DNA of 64,000 nucleotides from Kitagawia praeruptora (taxonomy: Eukaryota > Streptophyta > Magnoliopsida > Apiales > Apiaceae): the NCBI GenBank assembly GCA_037693485.1, contig CM075345.1:91098001-91162000 (forward strand). The letters are read 5' to 3'. Below, piece by piece: positions 11,001 through 22,000 of the stretch. Each line of letters opens with the position of its first letter. The stretch's first letter is position 1. A model generated the notes under the pieces. It made no database searches. It saw nothing but the letters and a program-made list of their open reading frames with translations, and was not told the origin of the DNA. Both the position numbers and the translations under genes were made by a program.

Positions 11001-11643
11001 AGAGAAAAGAACAAATACCAGTCCTTCAGATCCATCATCACTGGCTGTTCCAGGTATAGGTGTTACTCAAGAAAGTTTGGACAGACTGGAGTCAGTTCAG
11101 TTAGTTCATGAAAAGAGTTTAGAACGAGATTTTCTCTTGTACTTCATGGCTGATGGAACTGTATACAAAATTGGAGAATTTGATTTAGATCTGAAGTTTT
11201 ATGAGGAGCTGGAATATGTTCTGTATCTTTTCAGAGTAAGAAATCAAAGGACTCAATGAGCTGCCAATGTGTTAAGGAATAAAATGCTTCATAATTTGGC
11301 AACTAGAGGTTTAAAATACAAAGGTGTGTATGTTCCGAAGTACAGAGATTATCATGGAAATCTTGTTAAAATGCAGAAGAACAGTGCAAAGTTGAGGACA
11401 GATTTGGGGATTACTGTGTTGGATTTTAATCCAGAATTAGAAAAGGCACAGTTCATTCGACTGGGAAGTGATATGAGGAGAAACAAAATTTATGATCTGA
11501 GATCTGCTATCTATCAGACTGATGAGAGTGATCCTCAATTGAGAGAGATTAAAGAGATTATGCAAAGGGAGCTTGAAAATGCAGAAAGGAGATTGCTTAT
11601 AGACTATCTAAGAACAACACCAGATGATCAAGAAATTAGATAG
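8014..11643 (+). pseudogene. Element A 3' ORF (extra ORF in env-like position), broken
   Basis: I chose ATG 8014 because TAATGGCC is a fair initiation context; an in-frame ATG also exists at 7966. The first ~280 residues form a folded-looking domain with LRKEWNFFFD and KRIFSNMTSKD, both matched in element C's 3' ORF. This resembles a domain often found as an extra ORF in plant retroelements and annotated as a putative plant transposon protein; its function is unknown. After a frameshift near 8845 comes a P/Q-rich then acidic low-complexity tail, with a stop at 9171, a frameshift near 9600 and a stop at 10024. A coiled coil follows at about 10040-10290, ending DVKKGE over a polypurine tract. 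A further module (about 10450-11640) includes YFMADGTVYKIGEFD and is interrupted by TGA at 11257. I see no clear transmembrane helix or signal peptide, so calling it an envelope protein is not supported. Confidence 0.78.
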
Positions 11644-11794
11644 ATAATGGTCTGTAAGTATTTCTTATTTTCTGTAATTTTTGTTAAGTAGAAATGTAAA
11701 CTCTGATCACTTGTTAAACACTGTATTTATTTGTTTTGTTTTGACATCATCAATTATTGTTATTAACTTGTACATTATTGGTAATGAACAAGTT

Positions 11795-11803
11795 GGGGGA
11801 GAT
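11795..11803 (+). other. Polypurine tract of A
   Basis: GGGGGAGAT abuts the 3' LTR start (TGTTAAAT) and would prime plus-strand DNA synthesis. The same GGGGGAG word occurs inside the coding region at 4699-4878 and near 10297. Confidence 0.88.
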
Positions 11804-12325
11804 TGTTAAATATAATTGATGTTAATGATTTCAGTGTTTAAGTGTAACAGTGAATAATCAGAGTTTAGCTGGAAGCGGTCAGAGTTTGGTTAAACACTGA
11901 CGGATGTAAGCGCAACAGAGTTTGTTATACTCTGTCTGGCGGAAGTATTTACTTGTCAACAGTGTTTGAAGAATACTTGAAGATAATTATGGAAGCAATA
12001 TCTTTGAAGATTGGATAGCTATCAAAGAGATTGTGTTGACTAAGGAAACGTGTAGCAATCGTAATTGATATCAATTGTATAGCTAATTTATAGGAGAATC
12101 AATTATCGATTGTATAGCAGCTGTATGTTTTATAAATACAGTTAGGTTAACCCTAAAAGGGTATCGAACAATGAAGTTATTATTCATTGTAACCTAAGCA
12201 GCTCTCTGGGATAATTTACATCACTGAGAGAGGAGTTCGAATACAAATAGTTTTAATTGTTTATACACGTGTTACTTATTATTCTTTCATACACTCTTGA
12301 TTATCATTGTGTATTCGGCCTAACA
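11804..12325 (+). repeat. Element A 3' LTR
   Basis: A 522-bp LTR runs from TGTTAAAT to CCTAACA. The TATA box TATAAATAC is at 12131-12139. The last 186 bases match 723-908. The bases after it, TAAAC, would be the target duplication, but the left copy lies outside the window. Confidence 0.92.
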
Positions 12326-13084
12326 TAAACATAATGTAAAAACATATGATAGAATGTAAAGAAAAATAGTTCAAAAAAGAATCAAATTCATTTGATATAA
12401 TTAGCACATCAAAATATCACTTGGTTTTCATACTATAGCTAGCATCCCACCTCTTAACAAAATATAGAATTTGGAAATCACACGACGCTAAGCCATAGCT
12501 GATGATTAGTTAAACTATTACCCTGAACCTCCTTCATATCAAGTTCAAAAATTTATTGGATCCTAAGGCACGATATTGGCCTGAATAGTGGCTCACTGCA
12601 ACTTTGCTGGCCCTCTGCCAACATGTTGGGCCGGCATCTCGGTCCTCTAAAGCTTTCCATTCCAATTATTTTTTTTAACATTTTATTAAAATCATTCACT
12701 TTATATAGTCACGGTTTTATCTAACCGGCTATTCACACTTTTGAAATACATACTTCAATGTATTTAAATTCCAGATTCTTTTCACTAGTAAATATAAACA
12801 TTTTATTATCCCTCATTTGAAAACTTTGATGCTATCACAACATCACTAATAGAATGTTTATCAGGGGAAAATCACAAGTTACATATCAAGGAATCACGCT
12901 AAAAGGGTTTTCATGAGTCTTCAATCTTGAGTTTCCTCTGTTTAAAATATCTATTAAATACTTGTGACACATATAAAATGGTACACTACTGAGGGATTCG
13001 ATAAAATACCAAGTGTTTGAATATTAGTAAAAAGAAAGAATACTTGCGAGATAATTAAAAAAAGTCAGTACTTGAACAATAAGT
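12326..13084. other. Unassigned AT-rich interval between A and G
   Basis: No convincing ORF, RNA gene or known repeat is visible. A perfect 12-bp palindrome CCAACATGTTGG lies near 12618. This is the only stretch between the left edge and element G that is not clearly transposon, so it may be older host or decayed repeat DNA. Confidence 0.5.
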
Positions 13085-14481
13085 TGTGACGCCCCCAAAT
13101 CCGCCCTGTCCGGGGACCCGGGTCATCACATCAGGTCTCAGCATCCTGCAACACACGTTAGCACAAATAATAATAAAATCTTTATTACAACGGAGCGGAA
13201 CAGTCCCACTCCACAGATCCAAGATCAGTCTCACACTTTATTACAATACGATTATTACATCTCCGAATAATATCTTGCAAAAGTCTCTAAGGTAAAATAG
13301 ATAATAATTTCCAGCTGGTTGTTCTAGTCCTTGTCAGCATAGCCTGGAGCTTTTCCCTTGCCTCTGGATCCTTGGCTAGACGTCTCACATCTTTTTTTCT
13401 TGACAGCTGAACAAATGTTATAAAACAAGAGTGAGCAACTATGGTGCTCAGCAAATTCTCTCCTTGTTCGGTACATAAATATAGTAATATATATCGAAAG
13501 AAATACTCGAATTTAAGAAACAATTAAGATATCAGAAATCTGACAATTTGACTCAAGACTCGTCTCGAAAATAGAATACTCGAAATGACTCTTTTTGTGA
13601 AGCTCTGATGACTCATGATAAAAGCATAACTGGTCTTCCATCCTTTCGGTATCTCGGCAGGGCGATCAACTATCCGGCCGGGAATACCGTCCTCCAATGA
13701 CACCGCACTTCGCCCGATCACGGCTACAGTACGATATCAACGAATATAATATATAGTATGAATGCTAGTATCATAATGGTTGATTATATCAACCCTAGCA
13801 TCATAGTGCCTAAATATTCTCGTGTCCTTAAAACGGTTCACGAGTCTCTCCTTCTCTATATTGGGCCTCTTTCCCAAAATTGACCAGTAGAATACAGAAT
13901 TCCCGAACATTTCATATATGAACTGATACTTTGAGAGAGAGAGAGAGAGAGAGAGAGAGGTTGTGTAATGACAGAGAGAGGCTGTATGGGGGATGAATTT
14001 GGGGTAATGAGAGGAGGGAGATTTTTGGGGGAACGAGAGGAGGGAGATTTGGGGGAAAATAATTCGGTGATGGGGGAAAATAATTTGGGAGAACGAGAGG
14101 ATGTATATTGTATTCGGTATACATGTATATTGAATGTTAATATAATATTATTATTTTAAAAATTCATAATTTTTCTCTTTCTTTCATAATTTTGTAATAA
14201 TTCATAATTTATACAAAATTTAGTTTTCTTTATTAGTTTTTTAATGAATTTAGTTAAAATTTAATAATTTTTGGATATTACTTTATTTTAAAACCTTTTT
14301 ATTCGAAATTTATAAACAAAATTTAATATTTATGAAAAAATAATAATTTAATTATTTGATGGAATATTACGTTTTAAAATGATTACTTCAACGATTTTGT
14401 TAAAATTAATTATTTTTAATGTCAAATAATTATTAAATCATTAATTTTAAATAAAATAAAAATAATGTTCATGAATACTCT
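13085..14481 (-). repeat. Element G 3' LTR (partial, inner edge uncertain)
   Basis: On the plus strand the segment starts TGTGACGCCCCC. On the minus strand this is the GGGGGCGTCACA terminus common to plant chromovirus LTRs. The body contains a GA tract, purine-rich imperfect repeats (13980-14100) and a very AT-rich part (14130-14480). The inner boundary cannot be seen because the adjoining pol end is lost and a CACTA-like fragment follows. The 69-codon plus ORF at 13086 is non-coding LTR sequence. Confidence 0.6.
13933..13959. repeat. (GA)n microsatellite
   Basis: About 13 GA units lie within the G LTR. On the element's strand they read as a CT tract, a common feature near plant transcription starts. 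Confidence 0.92.
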
Positions 14482-14656
14482 ATGGTAACACATCTCATGG
14501 TGTTGCCCACTGTAACACCTTTTATAACTAAAGTAACACACTTTGTGGATTTGGTAAAACAGGGTTGCGATAGCTCAAAAATTTCATAGCTATGGTAACA
14601 TCCAATAAGGTAACACCCATGCCAAAAGGTTGCAATAGGTCATCTATGGCATAGTG
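14482..14656 (-). mobile_element. CACTA-like DNA transposon terminal fragment
   Basis: On the minus strand it begins CACTATGCCATAG at 14656 and continues with several GTTACC/GTTGCAA-type words in both directions. That is the look of the subterminal repeats of CACTA (En/Spm) ends. It interrupts G's integrase immediately after the codons for HLPLV. No matching CACTA end is visible to the left, so this is one end of a deleted copy. The bases TTG just outside may be one copy of the 3-bp target duplication. Confidence 0.5.
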
Positions 14657-17466
14657 CAACTAACGGCAGATGATCATCCCAACTTCCTTTGAAATCTAAG
14701 GCGCAGGCTCGCAACATATCTTCTATCGTCTGAATTGTCCTTTCGCTCTGTCCGTTTGTCTGCGGATGATAGGCTGTACTCAAATTTAGCTTGGTGCCAA
14801 GGCATTCCTGAAAACTCTTCCAGAATCTAGACGTGAAGCAGGCATCTCTATCTGACACAATTGACACAGGCACTCCATGACGAACTACCACTTCCTTCAT
14901 GTACAAACCTACTAGCCTTTCCACTGAGTACCTTTCACTGATTGGTAGAAAATGCGCGGATTTCGTAAGTCTGTCAGCTATAACCCAAATAGCATCAAAA
15001 TTCACTCTAGTTTGAGGTAAACCTACTACAAAATCCATGGTGATGTGCTCCCATTTCCATTCTGGAATTTCTAATGATTGGAGTAATCCACTGGGTCGTT
15101 GATGTTCTGCTTTCACTCTTTGACAGGTCAAACACTTGCTTACCCATTCTGTAATCTCTCTTTTCATGTTAGGCCACCAATAATTCTGCTTGATGTCTTG
15201 GTACATTTTTGTGCTTCCTGGGTGAATGGAATATCTCGAGTTATGCGCTTCGCTCATGATTTCTTCTTTCAATTCTGTAACATTAGGAACCCAGATTCTC
15301 GAAGCAAATCGCTTAATTCCCTTATCATCCTTTGAACTCAGAAATTCTTCTCCTTTCAACTCTGATCTTCTTTCTTCCATTACTTGCTCCTGACAACGGC
15401 GAATCTTCTCCAGTACCTCTGGTTGAAAATGAATGGTATAAACTCTTTCATTGTTTTGGACTGGGTCCTTGACTTCTAATTCCATTTTTTCGAATTCTCT
15501 GACTAACTCTTCTGAGGTCGTCAACAGGTTGAGTCTTTCCTTTCTACTTAAAGCATCAGCTACAACATTAGCTTTTCCTGGATGATAATTTATCGAGCAG
15601 TCGTAGTCTTTGATCAATTCTAACCATCTTCTTTGTCTCATGTTCAATTCCTTCTGGGTGAATATCTACTTTAAGCCTTTGTGGTCCGTGAAGATCTCAC
15701 ATTTCTTTCCATAAAGATAGTGTCACCAAATCTTGAGTGCAAAAACAATGGTAGCAAGTTCCAAGTCGTGAGTAGGGTATCGGGATTCATATTCCTTCAA
15801 CTAACGAGAAGCGTAAGCTATTACTTTCCCGTGCTGCATCAATACACATCCTAAACCTTTGTGAGAAGCGTCGCTGAAAATCACGAAATTGCCTTTTTCT
15901 TCGGGTAGGGTCAAAACTGGGGTAGTAGTCAGTCTCTTCTTCAATTCCTGAAAGCTATCCTCACATTTGGAGGTCCACTCAAACTTTTCACTTTTCCTGG
16001 TAAGTCTAGTCAGTGGCGTAGCTATGTTGGAGAAATCTTTCACGAATCTGCGATAATAACCAGCCAGTCCAAGGAAGCTTCTAACCTCTATTGGAGTCTT
16101 GGGTCTCTCCCAGTCTGCTACGACTTCTATCTTGGCGGGGTCTACAGAAATTCCTTCACCGTTCACAATATGTCCCAAAAATTGAACTTCTTTTAGCCAG
16201 AATTCGCACTTTGAAAATTTCACGTACAAGTTTTCCTTCCTCAGTGCTTCCAAAACTAGACGGGGATGCTCTGCATGATCCTCAGGTGACTTCGAGTATA
16301 TGAGAATGTCATCAATAAATACAATCACGAACTTATCCAAGTATCTCTTGAACACACGATTCATCAAATCCATGAAAGCAGCTGGGGCATTCGTCAATCC
16401 AAAAGACATAACTAGAACCTCATAATGGCCATATCGGGTCCTAAAGGCAGTCTTAGGAATATTCTCGGGCTTGATCTTCAATTGATGATAGCCGGATCTC
16501 AAATCAATCTTCGAAAATCTGTAGCTCCCTTAAGTTGGTCAAACAGATCATCGATTCTAGGCAGAGGGTACCTGTTCTTGATAGTCATCTTGTTCAGTTC
16601 GCGATAATCGGTACATAGTCGCGCATAGATCCGTCCTTCTTCTTCACAAACAAAACTGGAGCTCCCCACAGGGATACACTGGGCCTGATTACACCTTTCT
16701 CAAGTAACTCTTGCAGTTGTGTTGCCAATTCCTTCATTTCCACTTGTGCCATTCTGTAAGGAGCTTTTGAGATGGGTGTGGTTCCTGGTGCTAGATCAAT
16801 TGTAAGTTCTATCTCTCGGTCTGGTGGCATCCCAGGCAACTCATCAGGGAAAACATCTTTGAACTGATTAACTACAGGAATCTCATCAATGGTAGGGGTT
16901 CGCTTCTTGGTATCTATCACATGAGCCAGATAGGCTTGACATCCTTGCCGAAGTAGTCTCTTAGCTTGAATTATTGACAGAAAATCTTTACCCGGTTTTC
17001 GTCCGCGAAACGGGATTCTTATACCGTTAGGCCCTCTTAAGCTAACCTTCTTCCGACGACAATCTATTTGGGCATCGTAACATGCTAACCAATCCATTCC
17101 TAGGATTACGGGCACAATCGGTTCATTGGAATGACCTCCTGATTTGCTACTTCTATGCTCAGAATCCCCTCTAAGGGCACAGACTCAAGTTTAAGCTTAT
17201 TCATGAAGTTCTCAGAAATAAAAGATTTGGTAGCGCTAGAATCAACTAGAACACACGCATCCTCAAAATTTACTAGAAGCGTACCTGCAATCACATCGCT
17301 ATCATCAATAGCATCTCTTACTGTCATGTTGAACGTCCTTGCTATCGGCTTATTGCTGGGAGGTGCTATGAGTCGAGGCACTGGATTTTCCTTAGTAGTC
17401 TGTCGACAATCTCGGGACACGTGACCTTTCTTCCCACAGTTGAAGCAGGTGACAGATTTATCCTTG
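14657..17466 (-). pseudogene. pol: Element G pol plus last Gag zinc knuckle (PR-RT-RH-IN), broken and truncated
   Basis: Minus-strand order from 17466: zinc knuckle CFNCGKKGHVSRDC, then an aspartic protease region (CVLVDSSATKSFI, where the usual DSGA is DSSA), then LGMDWL with an apparent deletion between protease and RT. The RT core follows (GAPVLFVKKKDGSMR, then a frameshift; VIVFIDDILIYSK at about 16320), then RNase H (VIFSDASHKGLGCVL). The integrase has its H2C2 zinc finger (HPGS...CLTCQ) and D, D, E in TMDFV, SDRD and GQSE. Stops lie near 15801 and in the RNase H stretch 15650-15790. Integrase ends abruptly at 14657 where CACTA-like sequence begins. The family copies DNA by reverse transcription and inserts it; this copy cannot. 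Confidence 0.9.
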
Positions 17467-17471
17467 CAACT

Positions 17472-18897
17472 TGATAGAGTGTATTTTATATATATTTTAT
17501 AGGATTTTATTCCCACATTTATGGTGCTTTTGCGTATAATCGTGTGGATTTAATTAGTTTTTGTTGAGTCTGTTGCAGGAAATAAAGAATTGCCAAGTCG
17601 GAAGGAATCGAGAATTATTTAAAGATTTTATGTGATTTTTAGCTCGAAAGATTTATTTTGGGAAATTACGAGGAGAAATGGTGGAATTATGGTTCGTTGC
17701 TAAGGAATTTTGGAGCAAAGCAGTTTGTGGAACAGGAGGCAAGAGGAGCTACAGCGCCGTCCAAGCGCAGCAGCTCGAGTAGCAGTCTGTTCAGGCACGT
17801 AAGAAATTAGAGAAGGTAGGGAATTCTAAGGGCAACAGCGCCATTCTAAGGGCAACAACGCCATTCTAAGGGCTATAACACTTCAAGAGGCGCTACAGCG
17901 CTCGACGGATAGAATGGAGAAGGCGCTATAGCGCTGTACACCGCGCAGCAGCGCTTGTGCGCAACTAGTTTGTGCGGAACTTCAAGAAAAAAATAGAATT
18001 TTATTCCCTTTTTCCTACTTGTAATATAATTCTAATTACTTCCAGCTGGGCCTATTTATTTAAGGCAATTACTTAGACTTGTAACAATATATAAACTCAT
18101 CTAGGTTATTATTTTAGGGGAGAAAAAAACACTATTCTTGAGATACAATTTTGTACGCAGCTTTGAGGGATTTTTGGAGAACTATTATTTTATTTTCTTT
18201 GAAGATTGAAGATTAAAGGTTTTTCTATATTCTTATAATTATGAGTTCTTCTATTGATTCTTGTTTTGTGAATTTAATTATGTGTAACTAAATCTCTAAT
18301 CTGAGGATTGGGTAGTATTCCTTGGTATTCATGTGTGTTTAATTATCTGTGATTTTCTTGCTTTGCTGATCTGTTATTGAGGGCTTAACACAATTAGGGG
18401 CATCATGAACCTTTGATTGGATTTTAGGGATTGTAATAACTTGGAAAAGAAGTTGCAATTTTAGTACAAGATTTAACAGACATAACTCGAATATTTGATC
18501 GGAAAATTAATAGGAGAGTAGTGAGACTTATAATTCTTGGTGCATAATAGTTTATGATTGTACTTTGATTGTATCATGGAAGTGACAATTAAGGTGTAGT
18601 TGTAGACATTATATTGTATCTTGGAAGGGAACATTATAACCTTGGAAGAATTGTTTTCAACAGGGTAAGAACGTAGATGTCACGTAGATATTGAATGTGC
18701 ATTGAAACCAAGTGAAGAACCCCAGTTCTTGGATTATTTTCCTCATATATTTTATTCTTGATTGATAATTAGTTTAATTTGTTTTATAAACAAACCAAAC
18801 ATTCTTCTACACTTCTAAATTGTGAGAGATAAGATACTTGAACTTGATATTACATTCAGTCCTTCCCTGCGAACGAACAACAAAAATACTATTAACA
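17472..18897 (+). repeat. Element D 5' LTR
   Basis: It starts TGATAGAGTG and ends ACTATTAACA. TATATAAA at 18088-18095 is the likely TATA box. Upstream (17740-17960) is a GC-rich cluster of AGCGC/GGCGCT words, including three copies of a 20-bp ATTCTAAGGGCAACAGCGCC-type unit. Compared with the 3' LTR it keeps a 21-bp stretch (around 18850-18870) that the 3' copy lacks; otherwise there are few differences. Confidence 0.94.
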
Positions 18898-18900
18898 AAT

Positions 18901-18918
18901 TGGCGCCGCTGCCGGGGA
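18901..18918 (+). other. Primer-binding site of D (tRNA-Asp type)
   Basis: TGGCGCCGCTGCCGGGGA lies three bases after the LTR. This is the Athila-type primer site usually assigned to tRNA-Asp. Element E carries the same 18 bases. Confidence 0.88.
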
Positions 18919-19006
18919 AGGCAGTATATTTGAGTTTAGGTTAATTGTTTCTTTTTTTAGATTTTAATTGGTTCCACAAGTTGTTTTGTTGGTGATTTTC
19001 AGGTGT

Positions 19007-22000
19007 ATGCGACTTTCATCTTGCGCTAGAAAATTGGAATTTGACCCTGAAATCGAGCGTACTTTGAGAAAGCTAAGAAAAGAGAAAGCTAAGATGGGAG
19101 AGCCGGCAGTTCAAGCTGTTGTTAGTGTTGATGAGACTTCTATTTGGGACCATGAGACACCAAATCCTGTTAATTGCATGTACAAAACTCCAGAGATTGG
19201 TGCAGCCCAATTCAACATTAATCCAAGATTAATTCAGATGATCAGCAATCAAGCTTTTGAAGGAGATATTGAACTAGAGGACCTACACAGACATCTAGAG
19301 CATTTCGTGCAGATGTGTGGCTCATTCAGAATCAATGGTGTTACGAGTGACAAGATTCGTCTCCATATGTTTCCCTACTCTATTAAGGGAAGAGCTTTGG
19401 AATGGTTTCAACAACTTCTAGACATCGCGGTTGCTACATGGGAGAGTCTTTCTACTGCATTCTTGTCCAAATATTATCCTTCTGACAAGATGCAACAATT
19501 GAGGACTATGATTATGATTTTTAAAGCACAACCGGGTGAAGGTCTATATCAGGCATGGGAGAGATTTAAGGCATTATTGTGGAAGTGTCCACATCACGGT
19601 TTGCAAGATTGGCAGATCATTAGTACTTTTTATGGGGCCATGAATGCAGATATTCGTTTGAGTTTGGATGTGGCTGCTGGTGGAAATTTTAAGAAGGCAC
19701 CAACTACACAGGCTAAAGCACTCCTTGAGGAATTGACATCTAATAATTATTCATGGGCACCTAGTGGGACAAGCTCAGCAAAAGCAGCACAAGATTCTGA
19801 GATGATCAACATGCTAGCTCTTAAATTGGATACTCTAACTCAGGAGATGCGAGGACAAAGGGCAAATGTGAATGCTATTTCTTCACATATGGAAGGGTAT
19901 AATGATTATGGTGCTAGTCAGAACTCTTATGTGCAACAATTTCCAGAAGAAGCATCTTTTATTCAGGGAAGACAGCCGTGGCCTGTTCAGAATAACTCCT
20001 ACTACTATCCAAATCAAAGGCCAAACAACAATCTTTCTTACAGTGGTAGTCATGCGGCTAATCCTTCCTATTCATTTCCAAGGCAGAATCAACCTCCTGG
20101 TTTTCAGTCACGACCACCGTATCAAGCACAGCAACAGTATCAACCACCGCCAAAGAAAGAACCTGTTGATAGGGAGGTTGCACTAAATAAAATAATGCAA
20201 GGAACCTCTAGGGCATTGGCTAATATGGAATCAAGAATAGATCAGATGGCATCATCTCAAAAGATGCTAGAAACACAGATTGGACAAATTGCCTCCAAGA
20301 TGGGTGTTCGTGAGCAAGGTTCTCTTCCAAGTCAACCCGACCAGAATGGTAAGGAACAATGCAAAGCAATTACTTTGAGGAGCGGAAAAGAGTTGCCTGA
20401 GGTTGAGGCTCTTGAGCCTAAAGAGAGGGATGCTGAAAAAGATAATGAGATAGTAGAGATTGATGCATAAAAGTTAGAAAAAGTAGATGAAGAGAAGAAG
20501 GAAGAAGAACCAGAAAAGCCGCATGTTCCTCCACCACCTTATGTTCCTCCTATTCCATTTCCACAGAGACTTCACAACAGGCAGTTAGAGAAGCAGTACG
20601 AGAAGTTCTTGACTATGTTCCGGCAGTTGCATGTCAATATTCCTTTGGCTGAAGCTTTGAATCAAATGCCACTTTATGCTAAATTTCTTAAGGAGATGTT
20701 GACAAAGAAGAGGAAACTTGAGGATGTAGAAACCATTACTCTTAATGCGGAATGCAGTGCAGTCATCCAAAAGGCCATTCCTCAGAAATTGAAAGATCCG
20801 GGAAGCTTTTTTTTGCCTTGCACTATTGGGAAGATGGAGGACATGAAAGCCTTGTGTGATTTAGGGGCAAGTGTGAGTTTGATGCCATACTCAATTTGCA
20901 AACGGCTTGGTCTTGGGGAGCTTAAAAAGACACGGATTTCACTTCAGTTGGCAGATCGTTCTGTTAAGTATCCGTTGGGGGTCATTGAAGATGTGGTTGT
21001 CAAAGTGGATAAATTTGTCATTCCTTGCGATTTCGTGGTGTTAGAGATGGATGAAGATGTCGAGATACCCATTATCTTGGGAAGGCCATTCTTGGTTACT
21101 GCTGGTACTACTATCGATATTAAAGCTGGAAAATTGACATTGAATGTTGGTGAGGACAAGGTGGAATTTGATTTGAACAAAGCAATGAAGATGCCTCCTT
21201 TTGGAGCAACTTGTTTTACTGTTGACATAGTTGATGAAATTGTGCAGCTCGAAAATGAACACTTCGTGGGAGCAAAACGGGTGTTAGATGATGTAGTAGA
21301 AGAAGAAGCACTTGTTGTTCGAGACACAGAAGTTGAGATGGTTTTTACACTTTCAGAGGCACCACGGGTTGAACTTAAACCTCTACCTGCTAATTTGCGG
21401 TATGCCTTTCTTGTTCCTAATGATACATATCCTGTGGTAGTTTCTGCTTTGCTTAGTGATGATGAGCTAGAAAAATTATTACATGTTCTTCGGCAATATA
21501 AATCAGCTATTGGTTGGACAATTCAAGATATCAAGGGAATTAGCCCTGCTCTTTGCATGCATAGAATTGCCTTATAAGATAATCATAAGCCTATGATTGA
21601 GGGACAAAGAAGATTAAATCCGAATTTGCAAGAGGTGGTGAAGAAAGAAATCACTAAGTTGCTTGACGCTAGTATCATATATTCGGTTCCACACAGTCAA
21701 TGGGTTAGTCCTATTCATGTTGTGCCTAAGAAAGGTGGGATGACCGTTGTACACAATGAGAAGAATGAATTAATTCCCACGAGAACAGTAACAGGTTGGA
21801 GAGTTTGCATTGATTATAGGAAGTTGAATAACGCTACTCGCAAAGATCACTTTCCCCTCCCATTCATTGATCAAATGCTCGAAAGGTTGGCGGGTAATGA
21901 GTATTACAACTTTCTGGATGGATTCTCGGGCTATTTTCAGATTCCTATTGCACCCGAAGATCAAGAGAAGACCACCTTTACTTGTCCTTATGGTAATTTT

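Larger units (their letters stand above)
723..12325 (+). mobile_element. Element A: SIRE-type Ty1/copia retrotransposon, decayed
   Basis: Order seen: partial 5' LTR, tRNA-Met primer site, gag, pol (protease, integrase, reverse transcriptase, RNase H), structured spacer, long 3' ORF, polypurine tract, 3' LTR. The extra ORF after pol and the extended Gag with three zinc knuckles are typical of the SIRE (Maximus) lineage of plant copia elements; the lineage call is an inference. The 186 bp of 5' LTR that can be compared differ from the 3' LTR at about six sites by eye, so the copy is not recent. Its coding regions hold many stops and several frameshifts. The rest of its 5' LTR must lie left of the window, beyond the inverted LTR. 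Confidence 0.85.

Noticed and set aside
8014..11643. True retroviral-type envelope gene in A and C
   Set aside because: Position fits, but no signal peptide, transmembrane segment or cleavage motif is seen.
12610..12640. Palindrome CCAACATGTTGG as a regulatory site
   Set aside because: A single isolated palindrome with no gene nearby; could be chance.
13086..13295. 69-codon plus-strand ORF
   Set aside because: It lies wholly in the G LTR end, opposite to the element, with low-complexity composition.
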